Below, piece after piece: positions 14,201 through 16,434 of a DNA stretch of 16,434 nucleotides. The translations under genes and the position numbers were made by a program. The DNA comes from PBB1 sp043738425 (lineage in GTDB: Bacteria; Pseudomonadota; Gammaproteobacteria; Burkholderiales; Burkholderiaceae_C). The notes under the pieces are model-generated. The model did not search any database and was not told the DNA's origin. It worked only from the letters and a program-made list of their open reading frames with translations. The stretch lies in NCBI GenBank assembly GCA_043738425.1, contig JAYUGJ010000115.1:1-16434 (forward strand), given 5' to 3'. Within the stretch, counting starts at the first letter, position 1. Each line of letters opens with the position of its first letter.

Positions 14201-16310
14201 GGCCACATCGACCGCAGCAGCCGCAGCGCCCACCGCGGCCCCCGCCGCGGCACCGCGCACCGAGCTGCTGTTGCGCGCCCAGGGTGGCCTGGTCGATGTG
14301 ACCGAGTCGGCGGTCGGTGCGGGCAAGGCGGGTGGCGGCAGTGCGGCCACCCGCGCCAGCCACCGGCTGGCTGGCTGGCGTGGCAACTTGCAGCAGTTGG
14401 ACCTGCGCGCCAGCAACGGTGTTGCGCCATTGCTGGCGGCGCGCGATGTCGATCTCGATGCGGCTTGGGCAGGCGGTGCGCCGCGCATCACCGTGCAGCC
14501 CGGCCGTGCCGAGCTGCTGGGTGCGGCGGTGCAATGGCAGCGGCTGGCCTGGCAAGCAGCCGTGCCTGCGTCGGCAACGGCGTCGGCATCGATATCAGCA
14601 TCCAGCGACGGCCACCCCGCGGCTGCCTATACCGCCGCACAGCCGGCGCAAATCGACGCGCAAATCAGCGTCGATGCGTTGCCGATTTCGCCGCTGCTGG
14701 CGCGGCTGCAACCGGCGTTCGGTTGGGGCGGCGACCTGACGATCGGCGCGCGGCTCGACTTGCACAGCGCCGGCAGCGGTGCTGGTTTGGCGGCCGACAT
14801 CGTGATCGAACGCGGCCGCGGCGACCTGACGGTGACCGACGAGATCGGCACCCAGTCGCTGGGCCTGGACAACCTGCGGTTTGCCTTGAGCGCGCAAGGC
14901 GGCGTGTGGACGTTCTCGCAGTACGTGAACGGCAAAACGCTGGGCGTGGTGGCCGGCGCGGTGGTGGCGCGCACGCAGCCCGAGGCGCTGTGGCCACTGC
15001 CCGATGCGCCGCTGCAAGGTGCCATCGAACTGGACGTGGCCAACCTCGGCACCTGGGGCACCTGGGTGCCGGCCGGCTGGCGGCTCGGCGGCGCGCTGCG
15101 CACCAGCGCGACCATCGGCGGGCGTTTCGGCGCGCCGCAGTACACCGGGCAGATCGTCGGCACCGGTCTCTCGGTGCGCAACTTCCTGCAAGGCGTCAAC
15201 GTCAGCGACGGCGACGTGGCGATCACGCTGGCCGGCGCCACCGCCCGCATCGAGCGCTTCAGCGCGAAAGCCGGCGCCGGCAGCGTGACCTTGAGCGGCG
15301 ACGCCAGCCTCGGCGAGACGCCACGCGCCGCATTGACCTTGCGCGCCGAGCGCTTCCAGTTGCTCGGCCGCGTCGACCGCCGCATCGTCGCCAGCGGCGA
15401 AGCGCGGCTCGTGCTGCAGCGCCGCGCGCTGGCGCTCGACGGCAAGTTCAGCGTCGACGAAGGGCTGTTCGATTTCACCCGCAGCGACGCGCCCGCGTTG
15501 TCAGACGATGTGGTGGTGCTGCGCGGTGGTGCGGTGGCGCCGTCGGCCACCGCGACGGCGGCCGCGGCAGCAGCACCGAATGGCGGCCTTGCTGCGGCGG
15601 CCACCAGCGTGGCGCTGAACCTGCAGGTCGACCTCGGCCAGCGGCTGCGAATTCGCGGGCGCGGGCTCGACAGCGGCTTGCGCGGCGAGCTGAAGATCAC
15701 CTCGCCGAACAACCGGCTGGCGATCAACGGCACCGTCAGCACCGCCGACGGCACTTACGCCGCCTATGGGCAGAAGCTGGCCATCGACCGCGGCGCGATC
15801 ACTTTTGCCGGCAGCGCCGACAACCCGCGGCTCGACATCGAAGCGACGCGGCCGAACCTCGACACCCGGGTCGGCGTCCGCGTGGCCGGCACCGCGCTGA
15901 ACCCGCGCGTGCGGCTGTTCAGCGAGCCTGAGCTGTCGGACATCGACAAACTGAGCTGGCTGGTGCTGGGCCGCGCCAGCGACGGCCTCGGCCGCACCGA
16001 CACCGCGCTGCTGCAGCGCGCCGCGCTGGCCCTGCTGGCCGGCGAAGGCGAAGGCCCGACCGACCAGTTCACCAAGGCGCTGGGGCTAGACGAAGTGTCG
16101 CTGCGGCAGACCGACGGCGAGACCCGCGAGACCGTCATCAGCCTGGGCAAACAGCTGTCGCGCCGCTGGTACGTGGGCTACGAACGCGGCCTCAACAGCA
16201 CCAACGGCAGCTGGCAATTGATCTACCGCATCGCCCAGCGATTCACGCTGCGCGCGCAGTCGGGGCAAGACGATTCGCTGGACCTGATCTGGATCTTCCG
16301 CTGGCAGTGA
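11226..16310 (+). CDS. tamB: TamB, translocation and assembly module
   Basis: 1694-residue AsmA/TamB-family protein, anchored in the inner membrane and spanning the periplasm as a long beta-groove that partners with TamA. A Pro-rich cytoplasmic tail (1-44) is followed by a membrane anchor (about 48-68), ending near GTAWW. A long, repetitive beta-strand region fills the middle. The C-terminal DUF490/TamB domain covers about 1330-1694, with landmarks SPNNRLAINGTVSTADGTYA, GTALNPRVRLFSEPELS, DKLSWLVLGR and the terminal DLIWIFRWQ. It is long for the family (usually about 1250-1450) because of Ala/Ser/Pro/Gly-rich inserts near 252-272, 312-347, 502-562, 959-1012, 1114-1142 and 1437-1460. The start is uncertain: GTG at 11226 lacks a good Shine-Dalgarno site, TTG at 11229 is possible, and no in-frame ATG precedes the anchor. 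The identity of the protein is certain. Confidence 0.93.
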   Translation: MLNQTPPTDGSAQTPVLPPAGPPALPPAVPQPTPRVVPRFVSRWRWRAWVGWLALLVATVVLVTAGTAWWAARSDRGSAWLLQHLPGIEVTAPRGALMGDFDAQRVQLRLPGDHRIVLDNLGWRGLALQRSDAPGGWVRLHFDVLHATRLEVVLAPSDKKGPPVLPTSLQLPLQVDIDALHIGEAHAAALGTSPLRDLRARVQLGAAAGTLHRIDDASAAWNQLRASGAAHIATEAPFALAVNLQAQLDAPAPVPAPEPAPSTNAPAAAAAQAIDLARWQAQLALVGPLASPTLTARIRASAVAGAVHAAAAGKPAGVGTGTSSGSGTNTAANANDNDNANPGAAQALDLQATLRPFAAWPLAELQASTTGLDLSVLHRDAPVTALTGRATLQSVALNQPVRAHVELSNSAAGRWNDGRLPLRGVNADLVGRVDDRNALELQRFDADMGTAEHPAGRLSGHGRWTPERATLEATLRALQPSWLDARAPEMVLSGPVALVLTTPGASPSSTPAPANAASGAARARARARASASASASASALAPVAPVASPSASSPAAPAAIPQLDVQLDLSGVLAAASGRGALRTDGQTVQLKLAALLDANHIALREAKASAGGASATLAGQASRVLVGRSLSNPSPTDPATSPVEWKTSGRMALVNFDPLPWWPGREDSPWRRGPHRINATGEFDLVLPVSAGAPPTPLAVLNALRGNAQLVCDHSVLAGIPIQGKLGLQTGPESTAGSTTSIDLALQVATNQLQVQGRFAAGALAGWAATAASGAAAISNAPAALTTADSGRADRWNLALDAPALATFSPLWRLLQPAAANTTLAGALKATASINGRWPELSAQGELNASDVRIASVTLQHTSARWSVGTATNAPLSIDGSASQLRFGTALGATTQVGTAVGGPPVASAWLGNPSAANTPSIESMQFSAKGTVDAHTLEWRAVSKSLPPEWTDAVQNALAAAPAAVTSGMAGGIASGHASGAASGGVSASQATSTAAAAAPTAAPAAAPRTELLLRAQGGLVDVTESAVGAGKAGGGSAATRASHRLAGWRGNLQQLDLRASNGVAPLLAARDVDLDAAWAGGAPRITVQPGRAELLGAAVQWQRLAWQAAVPASATASASISASSDGHPAAAYTAAQPAQIDAQISVDALPISPLLARLQPAFGWGGDLTIGARLDLHSAGSGAGLAADIVIERGRGDLTVTDEIGTQSLGLDNLRFALSAQGGVWTFSQYVNGKTLGVVAGAVVARTQPEALWPLPDAPLQGAIELDVANLGTWGTWVPAGWRLGGALRTSATIGGRFGAPQYTGQIVGTGLSVRNFLQGVNVSDGDVAITLAGATARIERFSAKAGAGSVTLSGDASLGETPRAALTLRAERFQLLGRVDRRIVASGEARLVLQRRALALDGKFSVDEGLFDFTRSDAPALSDDVVVLRGGAVAPSATATAAAAAAPNGGLAAAATSVALNLQVDLGQRLRIRGRGLDSGLRGELKITSPNNRLAINGTVSTADGTYAAYGQKLAIDRGAITFAGSADNPRLDIEATRPNLDTRVGVRVAGTALNPRVRLFSEPELSDIDKLSWLVLGRASDGLGRTDTALLQRAALALLAGEGEGPTDQFTKALGLDEVSLRQTDGETRETVISLGKQLSRRWYVGYERGLNSTNGSWQLIYRIAQRFTLRAQSGQDDSLDLIWIFRWQ
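12180..12251 (+). repeat. Gly/Thr/Ser and Asn/Asp/Ala hexamer repeats in tamB
   Basis: GGTACC, AGCTCC/GGCTCC and GCCAAC/GACAAC units repeat in frame and encode GTGTSSGSGT followed by AANANDNDNANPG (around residues 319-342). The segment is polar and probably forms an unstructured loop leaving the beta-groove. Confidence 0.7.
12786..12863 (+). repeat. Tandem hexamer and nonamer repeats in tamB
   Basis: In frame: GCGCGG/GCGCGT alternating four times (Ala-Arg x4), GCGTCT/GCATCT five times (Ala-Ser x5), one Ala-Leu codon pair, then GCGCCGGTT twice (Ala-Pro-Val x2). The switch from Arg to Ser units within one array suggests point mutation followed by slippage. The array lies within a low-complexity insert at about residues 502-562 of TamB. 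Confidence 0.8.
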
Positions 16311-16339
16311 AGGGCCCCAGCCGCCGCACCCGCGCGGAA

Positions 16340-16345
16340 TAGAAT
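16340..16345 (+). promoter_or_regulatory. Putative -10 box of the tRNA-Arg gene
   Basis: TAGAAT followed by a GC-rich stretch, eleven bases before the mature tRNA 5' end. A GC discriminator is typical of stable-RNA promoters. No clear -35 box is seen. It lies in the 46-bp gap after tamB, which has no terminator of its own. Confidence 0.5.
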
Positions 16346-16356
16346 CCGCCCGCTTC

Positions 16357-16431
16357 CCCGCCGTAGTTCAATGGACAGAACGGCCGCCTCCTAAGCGGCA
16401 GATACAGGTTCGATTCCTGTCGGTGGGACCA
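16357..16431 (+). tRNA. tRNA-Arg, anticodon CCT
   Basis: Full cloverleaf by eye. The acceptor CCCGCCG (16357-16363) pairs with 16421-16427, with one G-T pair. The D stem is GTTC/GAAC. The anticodon stem GCCGC/GCGGC encloses loop CTCCTAA with anticodon CCT at 16390-16392, reading AGG. The T stem ACAGG/CCTGT has a TTCGATT loop. A73 and an encoded CCA end at 16431. An A follows the GG pair in the D loop (A20-like) and C35 is present, both known arginine identity elements. The variable loop is short (4 nt). The first base pair is C1-G72 rather than the usual G1-C72. Confidence 0.93.
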
Positions 16432-16434
16432 ACG

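Noticed and set aside
13661..15931. 756-codon plus-strand frame inside tamB
   Set aside because: Out of frame with tamB and almost entirely Arg/Gly/His/Ala; tamB itself matches its family through this region.

Overview
The window is GC-rich DNA from a proteobacterium, most likely a betaproteobacterium of the Burkholderiales (Comamonadaceae-like). I infer this from codon bias, protein family content and gene order; no rRNA or taxonomic marker is present. It looks like ordinary chromosome. I see no transposase, integrase, phage gene, CRISPR array or origin.

Layout. (1) 1-113: a strong hairpin terminator serving a plus-strand gene that lies mostly off the left edge. (2) 114-4242, minus strand: a 38-codon small ORF with a near-perfect Shine-Dalgarno sequence, overlapping by one base (TGATG) the start of a class-2 glycerate kinase, followed 71 bp later by a large FtsX/YbbP-type ABC-transporter permease. 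(3) 4297-5022, minus: a secreted dihaem cytochrome c4-like protein with its own terminator. (4) 5151-6005, plus: a MoxR-type AAA+ ATPase, divergent from the cytochrome gene across a 128-bp region with back-to-back TATACT -10 boxes. (5) 5983-7951: a small multi-pass membrane protein (minus) and a divergent O-antigen-ligase-like membrane protein (plus), lying between moxR and its expected partner. (6) 8034-16310, plus: a CoxE-like VWA protein, then tamA and tamB, tightly packed. The VWA stop and tamA start share ATGA, and a 14-codon minicistron bridges tamA to tamB. (7) 16357-16431: tRNA-Arg(CCT).

How the genes work together. TamA (outer-membrane Omp85 protein) and TamB (inner-membrane-anchored, periplasm-spanning AsmA-like protein) form the translocation and assembly module, linked to outer-membrane protein assembly and phospholipid transport. 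Their overlap with the VWA gene, whose family works with MoxR ATPases, suggests co-expression of a MoxR/VWA chaperone pair with envelope biogenesis; this is inference from gene order. The permease, cytochrome and ligase-like protein also act at the envelope. Glycerate kinase is the one clear soluble metabolic enzyme.

The points I find most worth a second look are the small ORF coupled to glycerate kinase, the VWA-tamA-tamB coupling chain, a lipobox at the TamA N-terminus, and in-frame hexanucleotide repeats that have expanded loops in TamB, TamA and the permease. Nothing here is an obviously new defence or mobile system.
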